In this document: positions 17,189-25,769 of the stretch, piece by piece | Position numbering within the stretch: the first letter of the stretch is position 1 | Layout: each line of letters starts with the position of its first letter | The notes under the pieces: generated by a model | What the model saw: the letters and a program-made list of their open reading frames with translations, nothing else | The model's database searches: none | What the model was told of the DNA's origin: nothing | Origin: Tardiphaga sp. | GTDB lineage: Bacteria; Pseudomonadota; Alphaproteobacteria; Rhizobiales; Xanthobacteraceae | Assembly: GCF_028290785.1 (NCBI RefSeq) | Contig: NZ_JAQGJD010000017.1 | Location: forward strand, 1-49,321 | Direction of reading: 5' to 3' | Length of the DNA stretch: 49,321 nucleotides | Program-made: the position numbers and the translations under genes

Positions 17189-17467
17189 ATGGCGCTGACC
17201 GACGCAGGCTTCACCGATTACGATATCGACCGCTCGGTCGTGCTGTTCACGATGATGGACGACACGACCCGCGTCCCCTGTGCCATCAGCACCGATGCGA
17301 TGGACCAGCTTGAGGGCGCCAAGCGGACGCCGCCGGGACAGCGCGAGCAGCAGTTTCTGCGGCTGCGCGACAAGATCGGCGAACGCGCGTCGCAAAAATT
17401 CATCGCGGTCGAGCTGGAAGGCAAGCCGCCCGGCATCATTCTGCGGGCGATCGATTTTCGCGGGTAG
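17189..17467 (+). CDS. DUF1488-like small protein
   Basis: 92 residues. The N-terminal half reads DIDRSVVLFTMMDDTTRVPCAIS, and the middle has a helical RxxQFLRLRDKIGERASQKF segment. The pattern of a strand with a conserved F.M.D...VPC.IS followed by a helix fits the DUF1488 family. No enzymatic motif. GGGAGA 8 bases before the ATG supports the start. It is the second of two small genes and ends just before a strong hairpin. Confidence 0.65.
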   Translation: MALTDAGFTDYDIDRSVVLFTMMDDTTRVPCAISTDAMDQLEGAKRTPPGQREQQFLRLRDKIGERASQKFIAVELEGKPPGIILRAIDFRG

Positions 17468-17470
17468 CGG

Positions 17471-17506
17471 TTCTTACCTCTCCCCGCAAGCGGGGAGAGG
17501 TAAGAA
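17471..17506. terminator. Long hairpin terminator between convergent genes
   Basis: A perfect 16-bp stem (17471-17486 with 17491-17506) around CAAG. The stem core CCTCTCCCCG/CGGGGAGAGG is also the head of the composite repeat at 25770, so this is probably a short member of the same repeat family used as a terminator for the DUF1488-like gene and for the minus-strand hutX-like gene. Confidence 0.75.
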
Positions 17507-17511
17507 AAGCT

Positions 17512-18018
17512 TCACCCACAAATCGTCTGGGCCAGCGCGCGAAACCGCGTGAGCTGGTCCTGCTTCAAGGCCCGCGTCTCGTCGCGGCCGACGAACACCT
17601 TGAACATCACGCCACCATCGACGTTGAGAAATGCCGCGAAGGCCGACGACTTGCCCATGAACGGGCGCTCGACAAAGGCGATGCCGGCGCAGCGTTCATG
17701 GCGCAGATGGCCGTGCAGGCCGGTTGGATGGCTCAGATTAAAGTAACCACGGCCGATTGAGCCCGGCGCCACCGGATCGGTGATCTCGAAGATCCCGTCG
17801 TCGGTATGCACGATCAAGGTCACCACGCCCCAGGTGGCGATGTCCTGCATCGCCGCCACGAAGGCATCGGCGCCGCCGCCGATCTTCACCATCTCTGCGG
17901 GCAATGCCTCGATCACGGCGCGCGGCGTGACTTTTCGATCCCGCGCCACGTCTTCGATGACAGCCCCCGGGTTGTCACGCATATAAGTGGTGAGATCGTC
18001 GAGCATGGCGGTAGTCAT
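17512..18018 (-). CDS. hutX: HutX/ChuX-like heme-utilisation carrier protein
   Basis: 168 residues, the normal HutX length. Members of this family bind heme in the cytoplasm and are thought to carry or degrade it after import. Visible blocks: MLDDLTTYMRDNPGAVIEDVARDRKV, a helix seen at the N-terminus of HutX proteins, then ALPAEMVKIGGGADAF, IFEITDPVAPGSIGRGYFNL and GLHGHLRHERCAGIAFVERPFMGKSSA, the central conserved region. ATG at 18018 has AAGGA 8 bases upstream and matches the family N-terminus better than the in-frame ATG at 18054. It follows the receptor and monooxygenase genes on the same strand, consistent with one heme operon. Confidence 0.88.
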   Translation of the reverse strand: MTTAMLDDLTTYMRDNPGAVIEDVARDRKVTPRAVIEALPAEMVKIGGGADAFVAAMQDIATWGVVTLIVHTDDGIFEITDPVAPGSIGRGYFNLSHPTGLHGHLRHERCAGIAFVERPFMGKSSAFAAFLNVDGGVMFKVFVGRDETRALKQDQLTRFRALAQTICG

Positions 18019-18069
18019 GATGAAATCCTTGAAGTCCGGTGCGACATTCTGCAATTGGCCCCTCCTCCT

Positions 18070-18152
18070 TCATTGCGAGGAGCCGTTGCGACGAAGCAAT
18101 CCAGTTCTTTCGGTGCCGGACTGCTGGATTGCTTCGCTGCGCTCGAAATGAC
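18070..18152. repeat. Palindromic intergenic repeat (REP-like)
   Basis: Arms CATTGCGAGGAGC..GACGAAGCAATCCAG (18071-18104) and CTGGATTGCTTCGCTGCGC..ATGACG (18124-18153) flank a short centre. This is a different family from the one at 16700. It sits between the hutX-like and monooxygenase genes, so it could form a hairpin within their common transcript. Confidence 0.7.
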
Positions 18153-18170
18153 GAACGAGACGCCTGCGTT

Positions 18171-18506
18171 TCAGGCTGCGGCGCTGGTCTTGCGCTCGGA
18201 CTGGATCACTTCAAAACCCTCGAACTTCGGATGACCGAGATACAGGCTCTCTCCGGTCTTGTTGTCGGCGCGGGCGTGGGCCTTTCGGAACTGCTCGGAC
18301 TTGGTCCAGGCCTCGAAATCGGCCTTGCTGGCCCAGGTGGTGTGCGACGAATACAGCGTGTGGTCTTCGGCGACGGGGCCCTTCAGCAGATGGAATTCGA
18401 CGAAGCCCGACAGTTCGCTGAGGTAGGATTCACGGGTCGCCCAGACGGTTTCGAACGCCTGCTCGGAGCCGGTCTTGACCTGAAAACGGTTCATCGCGAT
18501 GAACAT
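18171..18506 (-). CDS. Antibiotic biosynthesis monooxygenase-fold protein, likely heme-degrading (IsdG/HmuQ-D type)
   Basis: 111 residues with the ABM ferredoxin-like fold. The sequence FIAMNRFQVKTGSEQAFETVWATRESYL opens as IsdG-type proteins do, and FVEFHLLKGP, ..YSSHTTWASKADFEAWTKSEQFRKAH follows; the conserved Asn (Asn6), Trp (Trp58) and His (His76) of the IsdG-type catalytic set are plausible here. Such enzymes cleave heme to release iron. Bradyrhizobium has known heme-degrading relatives (HmuQ, HmuD). AGGAGA 6 bases before ATG 18506. It lies between the receptor (97 bases upstream) and the hutX-like gene, which supports a heme role. Confidence 0.82.
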   Translation of the reverse strand: MFIAMNRFQVKTGSEQAFETVWATRESYLSELSGFVEFHLLKGPVAEDHTLYSSHTTWASKADFEAWTKSEQFRKAHARADNKTGESLYLGHPKFEGFEVIQSERKTSAAA

Positions 18507-18603
18507 GGAATATCTCCTGTTGAGTGTTGGCAGTCACCATAATGGAAATCGCGCCCGGACATGAGCGCGATTTCTTGACGTGTGGGTCGTTTTCAGGACG
18601 CGA

Positions 18604-20961
18604 TCATGCGCCGCCGAAATGGATCTTCAGGCCGCCCTTGTAGACGATACCCGGGCCGGCGCTGGTCCACAGCGCGTCGTTCTGGGTAGTGCCGTCCACG
18701 GAGTTACCGGGAATGGCATAGGGACGATAATACTGGTTGAGCAGGTTATCGACCGAGAAGTTCAGCGTGACGTCCCGGGTCGGCTGGTAGGCGACGTTGA
18801 GGTTGACCAGGTCATAGGCCGTCGAGGGCGAATAGCCGACCGGGATGTCGTTGTTCGCTGCCACCGAGGCCCACTGCGCCGAGATCGTCAGCTTGCGATC
18901 CAGCAGGCGGACGCCGCCGGTGGTCGTCACCTTGCGCGGCTGCACGGTGGCGAGGCCAATCCCGGTATCGGTGTTCTTGCCGCGCTGAACCGTGGCGCCG
19001 ACGCCAGCGAACCACAGGCCGGCGTCGTAAGACGTTTCCGCTTCGAAGCCTTCGATCTTCGCCGACGCGATGTTCTGGTACTGATAGTTGCGGCTGAAGG
19101 GTCCGAATGGTGTCGCCTCCGGCGTGGAAGCGACCAGATCGATGTAGTCGGTGACGTCGTTACGGAAGAAGTTGAACTTGGCGCGGAAGCTGTCGCCCGA
19201 CGCGAAGATGTCGTTGTACTTCAGGTTGACGCCGATTTCCTTGGTCTTGCCGACCTCCGCCCGCAGGTTCGGATTGGGCAGGAAGCAGAACAGGCCGCCA
19301 GTGCCGTCGGCACAGGTGAAGAAGTTCGGGCCGCCACCGGCTGCATGGCTGCCGGCGATCAGCGTCTCGGTGATCGACGGCGCACGGTAGCCCTCGGCAT
19401 AGCTCACATAGGGCGTGAACCCTGCGACCGGCGTGACGCCAACCGTGATCTTCGGCGACAGCCGGTCGCCGCTGGACGAGGTGTTGCCGCCCGCCAGGCC
19501 GCTGGAGTTGAGTTCGTAATGGTCATAACGCAGCGCGCTGACGACTTCGAGCCAGGACGAATAATTGTTCTTCAACTGGATAAAGCCGCCCGAAACCGTG
19601 CGCTCACCGCCCGGCGTGGTGATGTTGGAGTTGCCGCGCGTATCGAAGGTGGTGACCTTGTCGTTGAAGGCGTCGAAGCCATAGGTCACGGCGTTGCGCC
19701 AGTCACCGATATTGAAGCGCGAGGTATTGTTGACGTCGATGCCGATGGTGTCGATCAGATAACCGCGCGGATCGCCGACACAGCCGGAAATGTTGTTGCC
19801 GGCGCTCCCGGCGCCGCACAGCGCCGCGCCCGAAGTGGAATAATGGTACGTCTTGGTCTGGTCGTTATCGGTGCGGTTGCCGTACAGCGACACGTTGAAG
19901 TCGAACAGCATGTCGTCCGGCCGCGAATATTTCCAGCTCACCGTACCCGTGTAGTTCTTGGCATTCGAATCGTAGACCGACGAGCCCTGGTTCAGCGCCT
20001 GCTGGGCGCGGGTGACGACCGGCCCCCGATTGAGCTGGCCGATGGTGTACTGATAGTCCTGAAACACGCCGCCGAACTTGACCTCGTGGCCGTCCGCGGG
20101 CCGCACGGTGAGCTTCATCAGGCCGGCTGCGATCTCGTTGCCGGTATTGCCGATCGTGGTGCCGGCGCCGTCCTGGTAGTTGCCCTGGGTGCGGTACACG
20201 GCGCCACCGAACACATCGACGGTCGGATCGACACGGACGCCGCCAAACACCGAGCCGAGGCCGCGATTGTTGTTGGAGCCGTAGGAGCCGCTCATATCGA
20301 CGCCCCAGCGTTCGCCGGGCCGCAGCACGTCCTGGATGTCCTTGGTGCGGAACGAGGCCACGCCGCCGATCGCGCCGGAGCCGTAGATGTTGGCGGTCGG
20401 GCCGCGCACCACATCGACGCTGCCAATCAACTCGGGATCGAGGAAGAACGAGCCGTTGGCATTGTGGCCGGTGCGCTGATAGTTCTGCCGCGCGCCATCG
20501 ACGATCACAGCGACGCGGCCGAAATCCTGCAGGCCGCGGATATTGACCGCGGTCGAGGCGTCGTCGCCGCGATCCTGCATCCAGACGCCGGGCATGTTGT
20601 AGAACAGGTCACTGAGCCGCTTGGGCTGCTGCAACTGGATCTGTTCCAGCGTCACAACGCTGACCGGAGCCAGCGCATCGATCGCGCGCTCTTCGGTCTT
20701 GGTCGCGGAAACGGTAATGGTATCAAGCGACTGGGCGCCGTTGGCGCGACCGATCTGGGCATTGGCCTGACGCACCTGCGCGGGGACGTCGGCCTGCGCG
20801 GCGCGCTTCTTCTTGGTGGGTTTGGGCTTCTGCGGCTGCACGGCAGCGGCTGCATCTTGCGCCTGCGCCTGCGCCAAACCGGACTGGGCGAGCAACATCG
20901 CCATCGACAGGATCGACGCCCCCAGCAACGACGCACGCGTATTCAAAGCCCCAAAAGCCAT
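18604..20961 (-). CDS. hmuR: TonB-dependent heme/hemoglobin receptor
   Basis: 785 residues. Signal peptide 1 to about 33, a Lys/Pro-rich linker, TonB box near residue 79 (LDTITVSATKTEE), plug domain to about 205 (RLSDLFYNMPGVWMQ, IRGLQDFGRVAVIVDGARQN, VRGPTANIYGSGAIGGV), then the 22-strand barrel. Heme-receptor motifs are present: YRAPS at 525-529 (FRAP box form) and NPNL at 563-566, with a histidine in the loop between them (SHAAGG). It binds heme or hemoproteins at the outer membrane and imports heme with TonB energy. GGGGA precedes ATG 20961. It is divergent from hmuP and is followed by the monooxygenase and hutX-like genes. TonB, ExbB and ExbD are not in the window. Confidence 0.93.
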   Translation of the reverse strand: MAFGALNTRASLLGASILSMAMLLAQSGLAQAQAQDAAAAVQPQKPKPTKKKRAAQADVPAQVRQANAQIGRANGAQSLDTITVSATKTEERAIDALAPVSVVTLEQIQLQQPKRLSDLFYNMPGVWMQDRGDDASTAVNIRGLQDFGRVAVIVDGARQNYQRTGHNANGSFFLDPELIGSVDVVRGPTANIYGSGAIGGVASFRTKDIQDVLRPGERWGVDMSGSYGSNNNRGLGSVFGGVRVDPTVDVFGGAVYRTQGNYQDGAGTTIGNTGNEIAAGLMKLTVRPADGHEVKFGGVFQDYQYTIGQLNRGPVVTRAQQALNQGSSVYDSNAKNYTGTVSWKYSRPDDMLFDFNVSLYGNRTDNDQTKTYHYSTSGAALCGAGSAGNNISGCVGDPRGYLIDTIGIDVNNTSRFNIGDWRNAVTYGFDAFNDKVTTFDTRGNSNITTPGGERTVSGGFIQLKNNYSSWLEVVSALRYDHYELNSSGLAGGNTSSSGDRLSPKITVGVTPVAGFTPYVSYAEGYRAPSITETLIAGSHAAGGGPNFFTCADGTGGLFCFLPNPNLRAEVGKTKEIGVNLKYNDIFASGDSFRAKFNFFRNDVTDYIDLVASTPEATPFGPFSRNYQYQNIASAKIEGFEAETSYDAGLWFAGVGATVQRGKNTDTGIGLATVQPRKVTTTGGVRLLDRKLTISAQWASVAANNDIPVGYSPSTAYDLVNLNVAYQPTRDVTLNFSVDNLLNQYYRPYAIPGNSVDGTTQNDALWTSAGPGIVYKGGLKIHFGGA

Positions 20962-21144
20962 TCTAGTCCCCAGCTCACTATTTGATCAATGCGTGGCTGG
21001 CTGGCGCTGCGCGGGGGCAGTTGGCTTGCTGGCTCCTGTATCAATACGTGGTGATGCCACCGTATCGCCATTTTCGATTACGTCGCCGGCGCGAGGGGGT
21101 CAAGCAGCGCCGGCGCTCTTTATACCAATTGTAGACTGCGACGC

Positions 21145-21174
21145 TTGGCGATTTCGCCTGAGCAAAACTATAAC
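21145..21174 (+). promoter_or_regulatory. Candidate promoter of the hmuP-hmuTUV operon
   Basis: TTGGCG at 21145-21150 and TATAAC at 21169-21174, 18 bases apart, 40 bases before the hmuP start. An iron-responsive site (Irr ICE or RirA box) is expected in this 253-base divergent region, but I could not recognise one with confidence. Confidence 0.35.
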
Positions 21175-21214
21175 GGCGACAGAGACTTTCATGGACGGGA
21201 CTTTTTAAAACGCA

Positions 21215-21421
21215 ATGGACACAGGCCCTAACGACGCAGCCGGCGATGCTGCCGCAGCGTCTCACGCCAAATCTGCACCGGAGCGCAACGTCGTTGTCGC
21301 CGGCAATCGGATCAACAGCCGCGAATTGTTCGCGGACGAGCGTGAGCTGCTGATCACCCACGGCGAGGACACCTACCGTCTCAGGCTGACATTCCAGAAC
21401 AAGTTGATCCTCACCAAATGA
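21215..21421 (+). CDS. hmuP: HemP/HmuP hemin uptake protein
   Basis: 68 residues. The C-terminal 35 residues are the HemP/HmuP signature: INSRELFADERELLITHG followed by YRLRLTFQNKLILTK. The N-terminus is an Ala-rich, probably disordered extension. In Bradyrhizobium japonicum, HmuP is known to activate transcription of heme transport genes together with Irr, so this is likely a small regulator and not a transport component. No clear ribosome binding site stands before the ATG. Its TGA overlaps the hmuT start (ATGA). Confidence 0.88.
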   Translation: MDTGPNDAAGDAAAASHAKSAPERNVVVAGNRINSRELFADERELLITHGEDTYRLRLTFQNKLILTK

Positions 21422-22389
21422 GCCTGGCCATGCCCTCTTGCCGCCGTATCGCGATTCGGCTTGCTGCCGCGACCTGCTGTCTCGCGATGACGGCGGTCGC
21501 GAGCGCCGAAGATATCATCGTGCATGACGCCCGCGGTCACGACGTCACCATCGGCCGTCCGACGCGCATCGTCTCGGTGGGCGGTGCAGTGACCGAGATC
21601 CTCTATGCACTCGGCGTCGAGGATCGCATCGTCGCGGTCGATACCACCAGCCTGTATCCACCCAGCGCAATGGCCGACAAGCCCAATGTCGGCTACATGC
21701 GCCAGCTCTCGGCGGAAGGCGTGCTCGGCCTCCATCCACAGCTGGTGCTGGTGATCGCCGGTTCCGGCCCGAAGGAGACCATCGACGTCATCGATGCCGC
21801 CAAGGTGCCGCTGATCATGGTGCCCGAGACTTTTACCGAAGACGGCATGCTCGCGAAGATCCGGCTGGTGGCGCGGGTCGCCGGCGTCGAAGCGCGCGGC
21901 GAATGCCTGGCTGCCGCCGTATCGAGCGACTTGACGTGGCTGCGCGACCTGCGCGGCAAGGTGAAGACCCCGCCACGGGTGATGTTCGTGATGTCGTTCC
22001 TCGATGGCCGCGCCATGGTCGCCGGGCAGAAGACCGCCGCCAACGAGATCATCCAGATGGCCGGCGGCGTCAACGTGGCCGATAGCTTCGACGGTTACAA
22101 GATCATGAATGACGAGGCGATCGTCGCGGCGCGGCCCGACCATGTGCTGTCGATGGACCGCGGCAAGGAATCGATCAAGGCCGCCGACGTGTTCGCCAGC
22201 CCGACTTTCGCGCTGACCCCGGCGGCGCAGAGCAAGAGCTTCATCGCCATGGACGGGCTCTATCTGCTCGGCTTCGGCCCGCGCACCGCCGCGGCGGCGC
22301 GCGACCTCGCCGCAAGGCTCGATCCGGCGCTGGCCGCGGAAGCGGCGAACTTCAAGCCGGCGTCGCTGACCGTCAACTGCCGTTCATGA
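21418..22389 (+). CDS. hmuT: Heme ABC transporter, periplasmic heme-binding protein
   Basis: 323 residues. Signal peptide to about residue 30 (CCLAMTAVASA), then a class III periplasmic binding protein (PBP) domain: RIVSVGGAVTEILYALGVEDRIVAVDTTSLYP, GYMRQLSAEGVLGLHPQLVL, and the C-terminal lobe with AGGVNVADSF. The tyrosine in VGYMRQLS is in the position of the heme-ligating Tyr seen in HmuT/PhuT proteins. It hands heme to the HmuUV permease. Start overlaps the hmuP stop by 4 bases and its own stop is 1 base before hmuU, a tight operon. Confidence 0.93.
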   Translation: MSLAMPSCRRIAIRLAAATCCLAMTAVASAEDIIVHDARGHDVTIGRPTRIVSVGGAVTEILYALGVEDRIVAVDTTSLYPPSAMADKPNVGYMRQLSAEGVLGLHPQLVLVIAGSGPKETIDVIDAAKVPLIMVPETFTEDGMLAKIRLVARVAGVEARGECLAAAVSSDLTWLRDLRGKVKTPPRVMFVMSFLDGRAMVAGQKTAANEIIQMAGGVNVADSFDGYKIMNDEAIVAARPDHVLSMDRGKESIKAADVFASPTFALTPAAQSKSFIAMDGLYLLGFGPRTAAAARDLAARLDPALAAEAANFKPASLTVNCRS

Positions 22390-22390
22390 G

Positions 22391-23488
22391 ATGAGCGGCA
22401 CCGACGTCAAGGTGAATGCATTCGTCAGGACGATCGGCCGAGTGCGACGGCCGCCCGCGCCGGTCGTGCTGTGCGGCCTGCTGCTGGCGCTGCTACTGAC
22501 GGTGCTGCTGGCGGCGACAGTGGGCGCCGCCGGGATTCCGCTGGCGCGGCTGCCCGCGGCATTGGGGCTGGTCGCGTCCGAGCCCGGCCAGGCCATGGCG
22601 TCGCGCGACCAGTTGATCCTGTGGTCGATCCGGATCCCGCGCATTGCGGTAGCGGCGATGATCGGCGGGCTGCTCGGCGCATCCGGCGCGATCATGCAGG
22701 GGTTATTCCGCAACCCGCTGGCCGATCCCGCTTTGGTCGGCGTCTCCAGCGGCGGCGCATTGGCAGCCGCCGGCGCCATCGTGATCAGCGACAGCCGGTT
22801 CGCGACGCACCTTCAGTTTCTGCAGCCATGGCTGCTGCCGCTCGCCGCCTTCGCCGGATCGCTGGCGACCACCATGCTGCTGTACCGCATCTCCAGCCGC
22901 AGCGGGCGGACCTCGATCGCAATCTTCCTGCTCGCCGGCATCGCCATTGCGGCCATCGCCAATGCCGGCATCGGCCTGCTGGTGTTCATCGCCGACGACC
23001 GGCAGCTGCGCGACATCACCTTCTGGCTGCTGGGCTCGCTGAGCGGCGCGACCTGGAGCAAGGCCGCCACCCTGACGCCGGTGCTAGGATTGTCGCTGGC
23101 CGCGATGGTGTTCGTTCACCGCGGACTGGATGTGCTGATCCTCGGCGAATCCGAAGCGTTTCATTCCGGCGTCGATGTCGAGCGGCTGAAGCGTATCTGC
23201 ATCGTGCTGGTTTCCGCGATGACCGGAGCCGCGGTGTCGGTATGCGGCGTGGTGGGATTCGTCGGCATCGTGGTGCCGCATCTGCTGCGGCTGGTGATCG
23301 GCCCCGGCCACCGGCTGCTGCTGCCGGCCTCGGTCGGGCTCGGCGCGGTGCTGCTGGTCGGCGCCGATACGCTGGCGCGTACCATCGTGTCGCCGGCGGA
23401 AATGCCGATCGGCATCCTCACCGCCGCCGTCGGCGCCCCGGTGTTCCTGCTGATCCTGCTGCGCCAGCGCGGGCTGGTGGGGCTGTGA
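22391..23488 (+). CDS. hmuU: Heme ABC transporter permease (FecCD family)
   Basis: 365 residues with about 9-10 hydrophobic helices. FecCD family blocks: SIRIPRIAVAAMIGGLLGASGAIMQG, RNPLADPALVGVSSGG (the coupling region contacting the ATPase), and near the end GVVGFVGIVVPHLLRLVIGPGHR. It forms the inner-membrane channel for heme with HmuV. ATG lies 1 base after the hmuT stop; its own TGA overlaps the GTG of hmuV (GTGA). Confidence 0.93.
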   Translation: MSGTDVKVNAFVRTIGRVRRPPAPVVLCGLLLALLLTVLLAATVGAAGIPLARLPAALGLVASEPGQAMASRDQLILWSIRIPRIAVAAMIGGLLGASGAIMQGLFRNPLADPALVGVSSGGALAAAGAIVISDSRFATHLQFLQPWLLPLAAFAGSLATTMLLYRISSRSGRTSIAIFLLAGIAIAAIANAGIGLLVFIADDRQLRDITFWLLGSLSGATWSKAATLTPVLGLSLAAMVFVHRGLDVLILGESEAFHSGVDVERLKRICIVLVSAMTGAAVSVCGVVGFVGIVVPHLLRLVIGPGHRLLLPASVGLGAVLLVGADTLARTIVSPAEMPIGILTAAVGAPVFLLILLRQRGLVGL

Positions 23489-24285
23489 ACGCCGTGCTCG
23501 AAGCCGCCGGCGTCCATGTCAGCATCGGCCAGACGACACTGATCGATGGCATCGACCTGCGCATCGACGACGGCGAGATGGTTGCCATTGTCGGCCCCAA
23601 CGGCGCCGGCAAATCGACGCTGCTGCGGCTGCTGTCCGCCGACCTGCGCGCCAGCCATGGCGTGGTACGATTGAAGGACCAGGACATTCACGCCTATGCA
23701 CCGCATGCGCTGGCGCTGCGCCGCGCGATGCTGTCGCAGCATGTCAGCGTCAGCTTTCCCTTCACGGTGGAGGAGATCGTGCGGATGGGCCGCGGCAGCC
23801 AGGCCGTCGCGGCGGCGCAGCCGCTCATAGATGCCGCCATCGACGAAGTCGGCCTCAACGACTTCCGCCACCGCGAACTGCCGACGTTGTCCGGCGGCGA
23901 ACAGCAGCGCGCGCATTTCGCGCGGGTGCTGGTGCAGCTCGCCTGCGGCGAGGCGGTGCAGGGTCCCGGCGTTCTGCTCCTCGACGAGCCGACCTCGAGC
24001 CTCGATCTGAAGCACCAGATCGCGCTGGTCGAGATCGCGCGCCGGCGCGCACGCCGCGGCACCGCCGTCGTCGCGGTGCTGCACGATCTCAACCTCGCGG
24101 TCCGCTTCGCCGACCGCATCATCGTGCTGCGCCACGGCGCCATTGCCGCAGAAGGCACGCCGGCGGAGACGATCACCAGCGAGGTAATCCGGCAGGTGTT
24201 CGAGATCGACGTCGCGGTGGAACGTAGCAGCGACGGCTCCCCGTTCCTGCTGCCGCAAGCGATGCGACAGATTTTAGGCGAATAG
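23485..24285 (+). CDS. hmuV: Heme ABC transporter ATP-binding protein
   Basis: 266 residues. Walker A GPNGAGKS at 37-44, Q-loop LSQHVSVSFPF, ABC signature LSGGEQQR at about residue 134, Walker B VLLLDEPTSSLD and the H-loop VLHDLNLA. It powers heme import through HmuU. The GTG start at 23485 overlaps the hmuU TGA (GTGA); an open frame extends upstream within hmuU, but the family N-terminus begins here. It is the last gene of the hmuPTUV operon. Confidence 0.93.
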   Translation: MNAVLEAAGVHVSIGQTTLIDGIDLRIDDGEMVAIVGPNGAGKSTLLRLLSADLRASHGVVRLKDQDIHAYAPHALALRRAMLSQHVSVSFPFTVEEIVRMGRGSQAVAAAQPLIDAAIDEVGLNDFRHRELPTLSGGEQQRAHFARVLVQLACGEAVQGPGVLLLDEPTSSLDLKHQIALVEIARRRARRGTAVVAVLHDLNLAVRFADRIIVLRHGAIAAEGTPAETITSEVIRQVFEIDVAVERSSDGSPFLLPQAMRQILGE

Positions 24286-24410
24286 TTCCGTCGTAGCGAG
24301 AGTTCCGCGTTCAACGTTGCAATATCATTGTGCGAGGGAATCTCACATTTATATGAACCCTCGATGAACTGCCGCATTGCCTCTATGTCGCAACATCACG
24401 GAGGTTCCGC

Positions 24411-24773
24411 ATGGGATATGCGCACAGGTCGACCGCTCTGGTTGTCGAGAATGATGAAATGCAGCGCACGCTGGTCAGCCTGCTACTGGAAGAAAGCGAG
24501 ATGAATGTCATCGAGTGCGACAGCGCCGAGGCGGCTGTGCTGGTACTCGAAGAGTCCGGCGACACCGTCTCGATGGTCTTTACCGACGTGGAACTGGCGG
24601 GGAATATGGACGGCATCGAACTGGCCTACCTCGCCAAGGAGCGCTACCCTCAGATGCATGTGGTCGTCACTTCCGGCGCACCGCGGGTACGCCGCCTGCC
24701 CGACGGCACGCTGTTCATGGCCAAGCCGTGGAGCCCGATCGATTTGCTGCGCGTGGCGCAACGGCCGCACTGA
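24411..24773 (+). CDS. Stand-alone response regulator receiver domain
   Basis: 120 residues, a bare receiver domain with no output domain. Acidic residues Glu13/Asp15 (VVENDEMQ), phospho-acceptor Asp59 in FTDVELAGNMDGIELA, Ser88 (VTSGA, the Thr/Ser position) and Lys105 (MAKPWSPIDLL) form the receiver active site. Proteins like this act in phosphorelays or by protein-protein contact. GGAGG 6 bases before ATG 24411. No histidine kinase is nearby. Confidence 0.92.
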   Translation: MGYAHRSTALVVENDEMQRTLVSLLLEESEMNVIECDSAEAAVLVLEESGDTVSMVFTDVELAGNMDGIELAYLAKERYPQMHVVVTSGAPRVRRLPDGTLFMAKPWSPIDLLRVAQRPH

Positions 24774-24914
24774 TTGCCATGCCTATCGTTTCCCGAAAGC
24801 GACGCAGCGTTCTTACGCTGCTCCGCAGATCCGGGGAACAATCCTGGCACATCGACAAACTACCGGCGCGGTTCTTGCACGTCCTTTTTCGGACGATAGC
24901 AAGCGAGGTCCGCG

Positions 24915-25763
24915 GTGCGTTACAAACTGGGTTGCAGCCTGTCCTACCAACTGGCGTTCGACACCACCTTCATCTTCAATCTGGAAGTTGCCCAAATTCC
25001 CAGCCAGACCATCGTGAGTGAAGCCCTCAGCTTCACGCCGGCGGTGCAGCCGCGGGTCTATGCCGATCCGATGGCGGCCAACCGCTATTTCGGGATTGAA
25101 GTTCCCGCCGGCGACTTCGCGCTGGAATACAATGCCGAGGTGGACCTCCACGCTTTCCATGCCGATCCGGCGACGATCGATGAAATACCGGTCAATCAGA
25201 TCCCGCTCGACATCCTGCCCTATCTGTTGCCGAGCCGCTTCGTGTCGTCCGACCGGCTGGCGCCCTATGCGCTGGCGGAATTCGGCGCGTTGCCGCGCGG
25301 ACATCAGCGCGTCAATGCTATCTGCGGCTGGATCAACGAGCATCTCGTGTACCAGCCCGGCGCCAGCAACGAGCAGACCACCGCCGACGAGACGCTGATG
25401 AAGCGCGCCGGAGTCTGCCGCGACTTCGCACATCTCGGGATCGCGTTCTGCCGCGCGCTTGGCATCCCCGCGCGCTTCGTCAGTTGCTACGCCTATGGGC
25501 TGGTGCCGAGCGATTTTCACGCCGTGTTCGAGGCCTATCTGGGCGGTCGTTGGTGGCTGTTCGACGCCACACGGCAGGCGCAGCTCGATGGGCTAGTGCG
25601 AATCGGCATCGGCCGCGACGCCGCCGAAATCGCGTTCTCGACGCCATTCGGCAACTTTGCCGCCACCGGCATGGAGGTCCGCATCGCCCGCGCCGACGGC
25701 GTGCAGGATCCGGGACCGCGAACGGTGGATGCGATTTCGACAGATGACGGGCGGGCGCTGTAG
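24915..25763 (+). CDS. Transglutaminase-like (cysteine protease-fold) protein
   Basis: 282 residues. The N-terminal part (about 1-120) is a beta-rich region seen in bacterial transglutaminase-like proteins. The catalytic core follows: Cys168 in RAGVCRDFAHLGIAFCRALGI, His202 in SDFHAVFEAYLGG and Asp217 in WWLFDATR, a complete Cys-His-Asp triad. No signal peptide, so it is predicted cytoplasmic; it may act as a protease or amidase. GTG start at 24915 with GAGG 6 bases before. It stands 141 bases after the receiver gene. Confidence 0.9.
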   Translation: MRYKLGCSLSYQLAFDTTFIFNLEVAQIPSQTIVSEALSFTPAVQPRVYADPMAANRYFGIEVPAGDFALEYNAEVDLHAFHADPATIDEIPVNQIPLDILPYLLPSRFVSSDRLAPYALAEFGALPRGHQRVNAICGWINEHLVYQPGASNEQTTADETLMKRAGVCRDFAHLGIAFCRALGIPARFVSCYAYGLVPSDFHAVFEAYLGGRWWLFDATRQAQLDGLVRIGIGRDAAEIAFSTPFGNFAATGMEVRIARADGVQDPGPRTVDAISTDDGRAL

Positions 25764-25769
25764 TTTTCA

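Noticed and set aside
18580-20985. A very long open frame antisense to the TonB-dependent receptor
   Set aside because: It mirrors the receptor codons in high-GC DNA, has no family features, and the receptor itself is beyond doubt.
20962-21214. A cobalamin or other riboswitch before the receptor
   Set aside because: I could not find conserved riboswitch core motifs; heme-type neighbours make an iron-responsive repressor site more likely.
24333-24363. CGAGGG...CCCTCG inverted repeat before the receiver gene as an operator
   Set aside because: The arms are only 6 bp with a spacer of about 19 bases, which is expected by chance in such DNA.
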